NCBI RefSeq assembly: GCF_964204645.1 | Contig: NC_134027.1 | Location: forward strand, 4,390,485-4,454,484 | Direction: 5' to 3' | Source of the DNA: Tubulanus polymorphus | Taxonomy: Eukaryota; Nemertea; Palaeonemertea; Tubulaniformes; Tubulanidae | DNA: 64,000 nt | Shown: positions 50,398-61,968 of the stretch, in pieces | Layout: every line of letters starts with the position of its first letter | How positions within the stretch are numbered: position 1 is the stretch's first letter | The notes under the pieces: generated by a model | Told to the model about the DNA's origin: nothing | Database searches by the model: none | Seen by the model: only the letters and a program-made list of their open reading frames with translations | Translations under genes and position numbers: made by a program

Positions 50398-53300
50398 ATG
50401 TTTATGATTTCCCTAGAAACGGTGGAATTAAGTACCGGGTAATGATAGAATAAAATCGCATGACTAGGTTGAGGATAAGTTAGAATGTTTGGATATTGCC
50501 TGTGGCTTCTGCGAATATTGACTGTTGACTTAATTCCAGCTTTCATAATGATTGCAGATAAAGATCTATATGAATATCCCAAAACGGGGAATAACGTAAT
50601 GGGGGAAAAAGTAAATACTGAAATTATCGGCCCAGTCATTTATTTATTCTAACACTTTGTGTTTGTCATATTGTACAACGTTTCGCGAATGAATTTTCAA
50701 AAAAGTGCACTGATTAAATGGGTATTGGACTTGGCGCGATGGTCAGGTCTAATAACTATGAATTCAGCACTGATCAATGAAAACTGTCGACTCGATCTAA
50801 GGCGGGCCGTCGGGCGCACGTCGATACCGGAGTTTGCAAGCTCCCTGGCCACAAAGTGATTAATTTTCGAAAACCATCTGTTACGACGAGATGAGAAATT
50901 GGCGACCCAATATGGAAATTGCGGAAATCTTAGCAGAATCTTCGGTATCTGAGCGCCAGAACGTTGCCGATCTCAAGTGCTTTTCACAGGGATACAAATA
51001 ACGCATTTGCGTCTGTGCGGTAGCGATGAGCGTGTCATCACAATGCCTCGGTCAAGCTTGAATGCATGAATTTTCGCTCGAATCGCGACTTTGTATGGAG
51101 CGCCGATACTAATTTGTTTCTTGTGGCTTGCCTAATATGAGCCACGTGGACACTATCAAACAACATTAACATCATTTTCGAGTACATAAACCGCGCCGCA
51201 TAAAAAATTTCTGCTTGGCTAATTTGCGATCGCTTTCGATGAATGCGGTTTTAAAAGTTCATCGTCGCGCCCTTTTCCACACATGCAAATTTTTGTCATC
51301 GTATTCGCTATATAGAAATAACAGCCGCATTGTCGTCCAGACAAAAACCCGGCTGATTAATGCATAGCATCAATTTTGGCGGAAACCCGTTTTTAAAGTT
51401 AGGGTTACTTATCAGTACTATCCATCTTCATTTGACAAATAACGAATAGAGATTCGTTCATTTCGACAAAATGAAATTGAAAGATGCTTTAACATTACAC
51501 TAGTGATTAGCGCAATAAATCCAACGTGGTGACACTTTTATTAAAAGTAACTTCCTCAATTATTTAACAACCTGTCCTGTTCTTTTCAAACCGTAAACCC
51601 GCATCACGGCGGCAAGAGATATAATGCTCATAGTTACTTTGATTTTGTCATAATCTTGCGAAAAAGGAGATGACCATCAATTAAGTTGGCATGAATACAA
51701 CGATTTTTGTGATAAAGCGCGTTAAGTTGGTGAAATAATGATTAATTTGCGTATATGAAAATCTGCTTTCGGTGTTTCAGTCAAAATGTCATATGAAAAT
51801 TGACGTGCGACCAAATGACTGGGATCCATCAAACTTAACCGAAGTGAAAAATGAATGACCAAAGTGAAAAAATGGCTAAAATCTAGGTCGTAAAAAAACT
51901 AATCAACCACAATGTCATCGTCTTCGGGATCCTTAATGAAACCGCAATAGCAGTGCGGAAGAGCCCGCATGGTACGGTGCAAGCCCTGGCCAGAGCCACG
52001 TGACCTATCAGTTGATAAATGGGCCTTGGCGTTGTCCAGCACGTGGTGGCTATAACGCGCTTCATAAAACCTTCATCCACTAATGGCTACTTAATTATTT
52101 TCGGAGGCACAAGATTAGCTTTAAACGAGGCCCAACATGACACACTCGACCAAGGGTACAGTGTAATCCGCATAAATATTCAATCAGATGACTCAAAAAA
52201 CTGACAGCTCTTTCAAAGGTTTCTAAGGCGAACTATCATTTGTCGGCTGCCCGAACATCACCGCAGTCACGATGACAAACATGTAACTGAGTACTTAAAT
52301 CGGCCGGACACAATTCTATCGAGAGCATCTTCAATTGAAACTAGATTTATGAGACAAGAACAGAGAAAACACATTTCAAAACTGAATTCAAACGCAGTTA
52401 GATTTATTTTTACCTATGCTTCGTGACAGAGTTGTGGAACCCATCGAATATTTTCGAAAGCGAGGTTGCCAGATCGGATCCTCGCAATTCATCAACCGAG
52501 ATAGGGGTTTCAAAAATATTAGGTAGTTTTTTTTTATCTGTCAATTAGCTCTTAAAATAGACCGCTCTTAAAGACCGCTTAGAATATATTGAAATAGATC
52601 GGAAAACCGATATCACAGAAGAAACATGATTTGTTTCGATGATGACTTTGAATGATTATTATTTCTTTATGAGAAATTTATGATAAATGCCCGTTTTAAA
52701 GACGAACACGTGATCGTTTCCCATCCATTGAACTTCTTCAACCAATCACCAAAATGGACATTCGTGAAATTCGATACGGCGAAAAAACCTCCTTACAAGA
52801 TAATAGACGCGCATCCCGCAAAATAATCGTAAGGCATATGTCACAGCCATTACGGATATTTGCTCCCCATTGAAAAACCACCACCTCTTGGGAACGGGCA
52901 AACAGAACGGCGGTGCTAATTTTTTGCCCACTCAACTAAATTATCTTATATTTCCCGTGTCGGTGTTGATTAAAACAATATCGCATTATCGACAGAAAAC
53001 CACGTGGAATTGCTGCCCGCAAACGTGAAACATAACCTCATGATCGGTGATTATTACGCATGGCGTCCAAAACGGCGGGATGCAAACTTCGATTGGTTAA
53101 ATTAGATCTTCTGTGATTGAATTACGGCGTGGTGCTCGCTCAGATGACATCGTTCTGTTGCTGGTGATAATATTTGCTGTGTCTTTCTCTCGGACAATAT
53201 GCGTTTTCTCGTTGTTCAGTCAGTCGTTGCTGTACCGTAATTAGTAAAAGGTGAAGCAGGTATGAGGTCCACTTATGGTGCAATGTCTGATAACGCGATG

Positions 53301-56300
53301 CCGAACATCAATCGCATCAGAGGAATCAGAACAAAATCGAGATGACATGACCTTGAAAACTACAGAAACCACAAAAATTTTCTATTTAGTGCTCGTTTTA
53401 TCCCGGGCTTTTAATAAGCAAGAGAAATTTTCCACGGCCACTTAGAAATTAGTTCATTACTCGTGGGACATTGGTCATGGCGGTATCCGTGGTTTACCCT
53501 TCACGCCGATATCATCACGAAAGAACCACTAAGCCTTGAACCGCGTTTTTATTTGCACAATGGAATTGTCCGTGTTTTCCAGCGATTTTGGTCATCTGCC
53601 TCACGCTCATTATAACAATATCAAGGCGAAAGAATTGTTTGTCAACGCTGACCAAAAATGAATACGCTTTTTATCTGCCAGGGTCTGTCCATAATTTCAA
53701 GTGGTCATTGTGAGACTTCATTCGGATACGTTGTTAGTCGATATTCATTCATCTGACCTCTCGATCAATGTCCGACGGATATTTTCATCGTCATGAAATA
53801 TGTTTGATCGAATCAATACAACTCATAGCGCTAGCCCGGTCTCATTCGGTGAATGAGCTTAAACCGGGCCACCTGCGACAAAAGATTCTGCGTAGCTATT
53901 CATACGGGTTTTGCATCTTTTCAACGCGAACACGTTTTTTGCTATCTTGAGAGTCTGAATGACACACGTAGTTGACGGTTACAATATTTGATTTTTTGCA
54001 ATATTACATTACCAATAATCTAATATGAATGAAACCAGTCCGGGCTCGAGTGAAACCCCGCAGTCTTCATTTTATTGCCAATAATTGACAAAAATCTTGA
54101 CTATGTTGGGGAAATCTCGGGGGTCCAGGCAGGAGGTGTGCCGAACGTATAACTTTAATTCTTCATCGCAGTTATTATTTACGGTGACTACAATGCATCG
54201 CTTAATTGTGCGCGATCTGCGTTAATTCTTCATCAATGATAGATGCTATAAGAATTCTCGGATTACCGTTACTGAGCAAAATATAGCGCACATTCTAAAC
54301 AGCAGGTTTCATTCTTTCAGCTAAATGTCGCTTCCCACTTAAAACAAATTGAGAACACCATTATTGCGTTCTATACAATAGACACACAATTCCAATCTCA
54401 ATTCCATACAGAATCGGTAACAAACAGAGAGGCGGATTATTTGAAAAATTGAATTTTTGATATTTTCACGTTCGAAGAATGGAAAGGACAATAATTGCCA
54501 TTAGTAGAGTTTGACAAAAAAAACTGATGCAAGACATCGGGAATTATGTACGAAATAAAGGATTTATCGCGAAAATACGTAGCGGACATCACCAGGGGTC
54601 TGAAAGAATCATAATGGAAACAGTGACTAAATTTAACATTTTCCACACAATATTTTAACAAATTGATCGGTTGTTTCATTTCCTATTCAAATATACTAGT
54701 AACATCCTACGGCATATTTTTTCCGAGGTGTCGTCGTGATTCAGTTGATTACAATTCTCCCGTGGCTCGCGCAGCAATAACAATATAAAAGCTCGCGGAA
54801 TCGATGAATATTTTAGTTCGTCTGACATGTAATATTATACACCGCTAAATGTAGATACGTAGTTTCAATCCATGAAAAAAAATCACTGTTGATTCAGATG
54901 CTGGAAACAGTAGAACCACGGCTGATTTCTAATTGAAACACCTGTTAATACTAACTCGAATAATGTTTGAATTTAGAGAATTGTTTGAATCAGATGCTTT
55001 CACCTAACAGTGAATCCAATACACTTTTATTTGCTAATTGATTTCATTAATTGATACGTCGAGTTTAGTGCATTATAGTTCAACCCGACCCACACGCAAA
55101 ATATGTCTCCTGAAACAAACACGCCATTCTGTTACTGATGCGCACGCTTGCCGAATAAAAAACCCTGTAATTTTTGTCCATGAATAGGAACGTGAGGCAT
55201 TGTAGACGCGATTCTAAATGACCCCGAAATTGGCACTTTCCGTCGAAACCGATGCTAGGTATTCAAACATTCTTACAATAAGATATTCCGGTTTCAATGC
55301 TCAGACCAACGGCCGTATTGAAACAAGCTTTACGTCATCTTTTGAATTCGTCAAAACTATAAATGTATTAAGCTTAATTTCATACGACTATTATCTAGCC
55401 AATCTTTGTAGACCTTTGCTCAGCGACAATATTGTGAACCGTAACTAACTTGTCCGATACAATGGACAACAAACGTATTCACATGAAAACGTACTAGCAA
55501 CACGTTAAATCTGAAATCGGATGTCGAAATGTGATACAAATGAATAAAAATGCTCCTCCGTACTTGTAATTCTATCTTCGAAACGTTGGTCGACGCGGAA
55601 AGAAGCGGGATTTGTTTTTCAACCAGGTGCACATTTTATGTGGAAGGGCACACAGCTCAACGTGGAAGGGCACACAGCTCAATGTGGAAAAGCACACAGC
55701 TCAAGGTAATTAGTGAAAAATACAATAGTCATTTACGAAATCACTATCAGAGATTGGCGCACACAGAAAAAAAAACGTCATAAAGTTTAAAACCGATGAA
55801 CGGTGTTTGTGCAAGTGCTACTGGCTCTGAACCTTAAATGCCATTGTATCATTTGGTTCGTGCCCGGTTTTGAACGTGTCTCATTCATGCATATCCCGAT
55901 TATCCAGCTGAACCAGCACTTCGTTTATTTTTTGTGGCCCGCAGACCATGCAGAAGACAAACAATATTAGATTTGATACGACACAAGAAATTTTTTCTTG
56001 CCCTGAGCGGCCAGTGCAGTATTACATTTCCGCATCCCGGGACAGACAACTCGTTTAAGACTTTGAGTGCGGTTTCTCACAAACGACTTAACTAAACCTA
56101 ATTTCCTTAACTCTACATGATGTTAATCTTCAATTACCGTCTTCGCGATCGAGATTCCTATTGTGGTTCTGATAATCCTGTTAGTGGCTGAAAGTTGGTC
56201 CATACAGCGTGTGTTAATTTGGATAAAACCGCGGCATGATTCCTCATTTCAAAGGTCGTTTCTGACATCATGTAAAATTCTCCACTTTCCTCCAAAACGT

Positions 56301-59300
56301 TTCAAAAGATTTTTTGTCTTGATGCAACATTAATCTTGTAGAGGTGATAAAGTTCATTTGAAACGGTCATTGAAATGTATAACACGTACAATTTTCATCA
56401 TTGATTGCAGCGAATTGAAGTGCAATCGTGTACTCAGAGGTTAATTCATTTGGGCATCATCTTTGATGATACTCAGAACAAACTTGAGCCGGCATAAATA
56501 ATATTGTGAAAAGATGTATCAATATGCACTTAATGGCTCGTTGGTGTCGATAGAAAATGAGGCAGATTGCAAAAGATACAGAGTCGAGGGCTCATTCATA
56601 TATTATTCACGAATTCGCTATCGTCGTCGATTCAGAAAAAAAGTTGTAAAGTTACAGCTGTATAAAGCGTTCTGTGAGAGTTGTGCTGTGATATTGGTCG
56701 CACAATAGTAGTTATCATCCAATCAGAATTTACATCAAGAGGAATTTCAGCGACAATAAGCATGCGCGACCGTGTGAATACAACACCTGACGAAAAATAA
56801 AGAAATCGCATCTTCACGCATCTAAACCCGATCTGACCTCCAAAATGGTCGTAGATTGACCCATCACCTAAGCTCTGTTGATTCTGTGGCACGCCCGCGT
56901 ATTGTTTCGCAAGTAAAATCGGGTATTGTCCAATATATATTCTATTGGGTCTATTAAATCGATCTGGACTGAGATAAAACTAAAACCCCCGTAGTTACTT
57001 TTTTCTAGTTCCTCCACAAAAAAAATCGACGTCGCGATGCCGCGGGATGTATTCGAGCATGTGAATTGGCAATATGACCGAATCCGGAGGATTATTGATA
57101 GTTTAATCGCTTGAAAATGCCCGTTGTCTTTTTTGTTTGCTATAATGGACGCTTAGCCACGGGGCAATCGTCCCACTCACGCGCAGGTTTCGGTTAAAAA
57201 ATACACTTCCTTCGTTTAAATCGCTAGCGGTTTTTTAAACCACCTCCGCACGAGATCTTCAAGATTCTGGTTCGCGACTCGTCGTAATGAAGACCGACTA
57301 AGACAAAAGCGACGCGAGTTTACTACCAAGGGTTGGTGTGCGTGCATTGATTCCTTACTACTGTGAAATACACATCCGCTTATATTCTTTTTTCAAATTC
57401 ATGATTTTTTACATTTTTCGATGAATCGCTAAATATCTTATCAAATCACTGATAACTACTTATCAATTTCCTCGCAAGCAACATTCTATTTCTTAAAGCG
57501 GCGATAAAACCAGCGTCTTCGTTATTTCTCATCGTCCCGTTGCACCTGGCTTTGATTTATATTCGGTCAAAATTTGGTCACAGAAAAAAAGCAAGTGTGC
57601 CTTTTTAGAAATAACTAGATTCGCCTGGGTGAATAGATTCAAAGTACATTCATGTCACATTAAAATGCGACTATCACGGACGTCTTAATCCTTTATAAAA
57701 ATGCCATTTTGCTTTTTTGTGAGAATTGCGATGATGATCGTGGGCCGTGACACAAAAGCTCCGGATCCTACACATATCAGAAATAATTACGGGTCTTCAG
57801 CTTCTGAGCATCGCGAAATGAAATTTCCCATCAGATGCGATACCACCTACACAACACTAGAAAACGTCCTCGTAAAGTGTTTTATTTCTTTGTTTGTGAA
57901 TAAAACGACGCGTCCCACAATGTGAACACCCACTCGAATCAAATATGAAATACACAGATGAGTAAAAATACGTCTACCGCCTGAATTCGACCACGTTCAT
58001 GGAATCCATGAATCCGTGATGTTCAACAAAAATAACCAATCATAGAAATATGGAAAGTATCTATCGAAAAGAAAAAGAAATATACGTAGGTTGAATCTAG
58101 ATTTTTACAAAATTTCATCAAAGATTACGAATAGATAAGTGTTCAGGGGAAAGCGCCTGTCTATTAAACATCAAACAATCTTCATTATTAATACCCCATT
58201 TATCGCTAGTAAGACCAGTAAAACATGCTCGGCTGGACGCGTATTAATATTCAATTGTAGCCACACAAATTAAGCCTATTAACGAAAACGCCGCTTCCAT
58301 TTTCCAACGTTTTCACACGATTTTGTTTCTTTGTGGATACAAATTTCATCATTTCAAACTTTATCAAAATGAAGGAATATCTTCGAAGACTTTAATCCAA
58401 AAATTAGAAATGCAGTGATCGATGAGAGTGCATTTAACAAGCATCCAGCACCTAGCGATGATGATAATAATCGCTTAATGAGGAAAATCCTCTAGAGACC
58501 AACTTTAAGGTCGCACTTATCTGAAACACATTACTCAAGTATATGTCTCGGCTGGATTTTAAGACAGACATGCTATCGTCTATGACTAGAGCGTATGCCT
58601 GGATAGTAATTATTTTTGAAGATTTGACGCATGCCTCGTGCTCAATTACATTTTCAGCGGGTAGGATTCGATCATACTAATGGAAAATAACTTATAACCA
58701 AAAAACCGAAAATATCATTCTGGTCATGCGATCGTCAATTTGTGTATGATAAATCCCTCGGGATGAGGCTCACTTGAGTGTCAAAGAGCATCAATGCACT
58801 TCAAATATTAGCAGAGTTTCTGGTGTAAACGGCTTAAACACAAGCCGTGCGCAGTAAGGTGTATTAATGTAGAGCCATCCTCTCTTGTAAGACACCCAAA
58901 ATTCTCAGCCGTTTGGCCCCCTAGTGTTCACAGCGGTAATCTTTTATTTAGACAATAGATGGAATATTGCTATTCAACTGAGCGGAAAACCTCCGAGTCG
59001 AATTCACGACCAGACTCCTCAGAGCGGCCATTACTACGGTTAACCACTTCAGATGCTTCAAAACCCATATGTTCTTATGGGAACTTTTTCCACCGTAGTG
59101 TCCTCTGACCAGCCATACCCCGAGGATACGTCCATCTCTCTCTGAGCACAAAAAAATATCCAGATTCAAAAAGGATCTGTGACCAGAAAGCTGCATTCAA
59201 CATATGCATCACGGTGTAAGACGAGTATATCATTGGAGGTGAAGAGGGATTAGTTCCTTATAAAAATATATCGATGTATCCGAAACAGTCGCCTGTCATC

Positions 59301-61968
59301 CCAGCGGGTCATCGAGAAAACATAAAATTGCATATTCTCCGCGTGGATTGAATACAATCCGCTCAAATCTTTGATAAATCACTTAAGTGTAAAAAATACG
59401 AATAGCTCGCCTCAGTGAACAAAACAAAGAAAAAAATAAAAATCGACCACAAGGACACGTCTTATTGGCTATTTTTGACGATTTGATCAATTTTTCGATG
59501 TGTACTCATTACTACCCAGATTTGCAAGGCTTCATAGACGGGCAACAGCACTTGTAAGAATTTAAATTATCGTTGTTCCTTGAAGTTGATTCATTGTCAG
59601 AAGTTTATCGGTCAGAACGATCTGTTTTATCATAATTGTGGCGACAATTCCACAATCATCTCGGGGGCGCCTGTATTACGATATGTCCAAGAAAAAAAAA
59701 TTATTTCTTATCAGTCGAACGAGATGAAAAAATTCATTTTCAGATCTGTAGTTCTGTGGCAGATGAAAGTAAATCTTGATTCCTGACTCAACTGAGATAT
59801 ACTTCCCGCATGGCGTACCGCGTATAAGGGTGTAAATTAAGATTTTACGAAAAGCAACATAATTCATGCATACACAAGTAAATGAAGGAAAAATGAACTT
59901 GAAGCAAAAGCGTACAACACCAATATCTAGGCGAATCCAGTGTTTAGGAAATCATCACCGTTTTTAAGATTAAGGAAGTAAACAATGAAATAGAAAAGAA
60001 TATCTGTTGGGTGATGATTTTCTGGATTACCCCAGTACACCGTTACGCCAGACAAATTAGTGATCTACCTCCGCCTCGGCTTCTGCTTGCCTTTCTTGTT
60101 CGTCGCGGTATTGTCTTTGTCTGTCTTCAAATTCTCTTAATCGTCGGTTATACTGTTCTAACTGTTCTCTTAAAACGCTGTCTTCAACCTAGAAAGAAAG
60201 ATTAACTGGACATCTGAATATTTTGTCGAAGTAGAAATTGCCTCTAACGAAATGCGTATTTGAAAAGGAGTGGTTCAGGAGTGGGATACGTATGGCACGA
60301 CAAAACAATAAAAATGAATCATAAGTAACACAGACATCAGGGAAGTAGTTGTAAAACATGTATAACTTTTTATTGGATTCATTTAAATGTACTTTTATCT
60401 ATAGGGCTTCCCTTCCGGCTATTAGGCTATGTCCTACTAACCTATGCGTTCTTGGAAAGCTTTTCATGAATCGAAGGAACTCGCAAACTAAACATTTGTG
60501 GTCAGAAATGGCGAGATTATTTACTATACAACAATTATGTAACTATTTTTATTCTGACAGGAATAGACAGATATAGGCACCCATATGCCGCCTACTGAGT
60601 CATAGGAACCTTCCCTAACAATTATCATAATAATCCTCTTTCATTAGACCGCCGTGATTTCCTGTGTCCGCTGCAGTATTTTTATGATTTATCAACCGAG
60701 TGGAAGACATTTTCAATTCAAACTATTATTGCTTTGAATGTGACATTACATTGGTCATTATATCACAGTTATTATCGTCAATCCCAGTTTTCAAACTGAA
60801 AGTATTGTGAGCTCACTGATTCTCATCCGTAGTATCTTTTATTATTCCGAAACTGAAACGAACGACAAGACTACTTTATTCGTGTTTTCACATGTATGCA
60901 TGTGGAGTCTCCAACCAAGAGGACGTGACCAATTATCGAAAAAGCTATCGTTACGTCGCAATGGGTTTTGTGTCATTTCGTCGCGGTTCTTTATGAATTT
61001 CGTGCAAGATTGTGTGTGATCGGTTTGTAAAATGAAATAAATGAAGATCTGCCTGTTCAATTTGTACCACTATCAGTGTCTAGATAATATACGCAGAAGG
61101 GAAAGGCTCATCATATTCTCAGTAAAAAACCAAAATTCTGAGAGTCTTGCTTTCTCTGCGACAGACACCTTTTCCCATGGACGATAGCAACCAGCCTCCT
61201 GCCGAGGCTTCGTGACGTGTCTTCGGCTGTTTCGGCGGCAATGACAACAAGTCACAGCGGGTAATTAAAATCAGCAAATTTCCTCGTCAATTCGTCGAAA
61301 TAAATTCAAGCCAAGCGAGTGGTTTCCCCTTCCGCGAAACACAATAGCTCGCACGATCTGCTATACGTGCGAGTTATCAGTCTATGATTCAACTGAATCG
61401 GAATTAAAATTTCAAAAGTATCCCGAATGTTTCTTTCTGCGATCATTAACAAAAACATCAAAAGCGCTTTTTGTTTTTATATATACATGAACAGCACAAT
61501 GGACCAGAATGTTAAGATCGTTTGAACAGGTTTAAATGGCAAATATGCATGACTGGGCCTGCTATTTTAATTAATTCACGGCAATAAAAGCTAGCGTTTG
61601 CGAAAGCAAAGCCGTTGTTTAATTGATGACAGAATAATTAACGTGAGTCGATACTGCCTGATGACACGTATAACGCTGAACTATAACGATATATCTCAAA
61701 ATCAGTTTCCAGACATCGTTGTCGGTCGGCCTCTTCAAAATTTGATTATTTCAATAGATAAGAAACGATGATAATACTTTTAAGGTATATGGACTCGGTT
61801 GAATGGTATAAGTCCATAGCTAAATGAATTGACGATATAGTGATCACATACCTGGGCCCTTTCATCGTCATATTCTAAACAACCAGTACCATCTAATCTC
61901 TGTAAATCAATCCATCCTCGCCACTGAACACAAACACCATTCATTATAAATCGAGACCGTAAATGTAC
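45586..61968 (-). CDS. CBFB: Core-binding factor subunit beta (3' part; 5' exons outside the window)
   Basis: CBF-beta is the non-DNA-binding partner of Runx proteins; it raises their DNA affinity and stability. Exons in the window, 5' to 3': 61852-61968 (39 codons, ending LQRLDGTGCLEYDDERAQ), 60069-60188 (40 codons, VEDSVLREQLEQY...LREFEDRQRQYRDEQE) and 45586-45642 (18 codons and stop). All junctions are phase 0 GT..AG. The exon starting VHLRSRFIMNGVCVQWRGWI matches human VYLKAPMILNGVCVIWKGWI, and boundaries match the human exons 4, 5 and 6 as I remember them. Exon 5 is highly charged and coiled-coil-like. The first three exons, with the start codon, lie beyond 64000. Intron 5 is about 14.4 kb to this terminal exon. 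The 3' UTR runs from 45585 to AATAAA at 44497-44502. Each exon is short, so open-frame length alone would miss this gene. Confidence 0.9.
55639..55704. repeat. Three tandem 22-bp units
   Basis: Units 55639-55660, 55661-55682 and 55683-55704 share the consensus (T/C)GTGG followed by AAGGGCACACAGCTCAA; the third has AA for GG. It is a minisatellite-like array inside the CBFB intron with no known role. Confidence 0.9.
58945..59200 (-). repeat. Candidate tRNA-derived SINE or other interspersed repeat
   Basis: On the minus strand the segment contains GAAGTGGTTAACC and, about 40 nt later, GTGAATTCGACTCGG. These resemble degenerate A-box and B-box elements of a tRNA head, followed by AAATAAAAG. Base composition is richer in G/C than the flanks, and an 82-codon open frame crosses it. 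The spacing and ends are not well defined. Confidence 0.25.
60189..61851. other. CBFB intron 4
   Basis: 1,663 bp between two CBFB exons with conserved-phase splice sites. No other gene was recognised. Confidence 0.7.

Larger units (their letters stand above)
50398..60068. other. CBFB intron 5, unique part
   Basis: Nearly 10 kb with no coding exon that I can identify on either strand. It contains a 3 x 22-bp tandem repeat (55639-55704) and a repeat-like segment near 58950-59190. Open frames here are under 90 codons and show no family motif. Confidence 0.6.
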
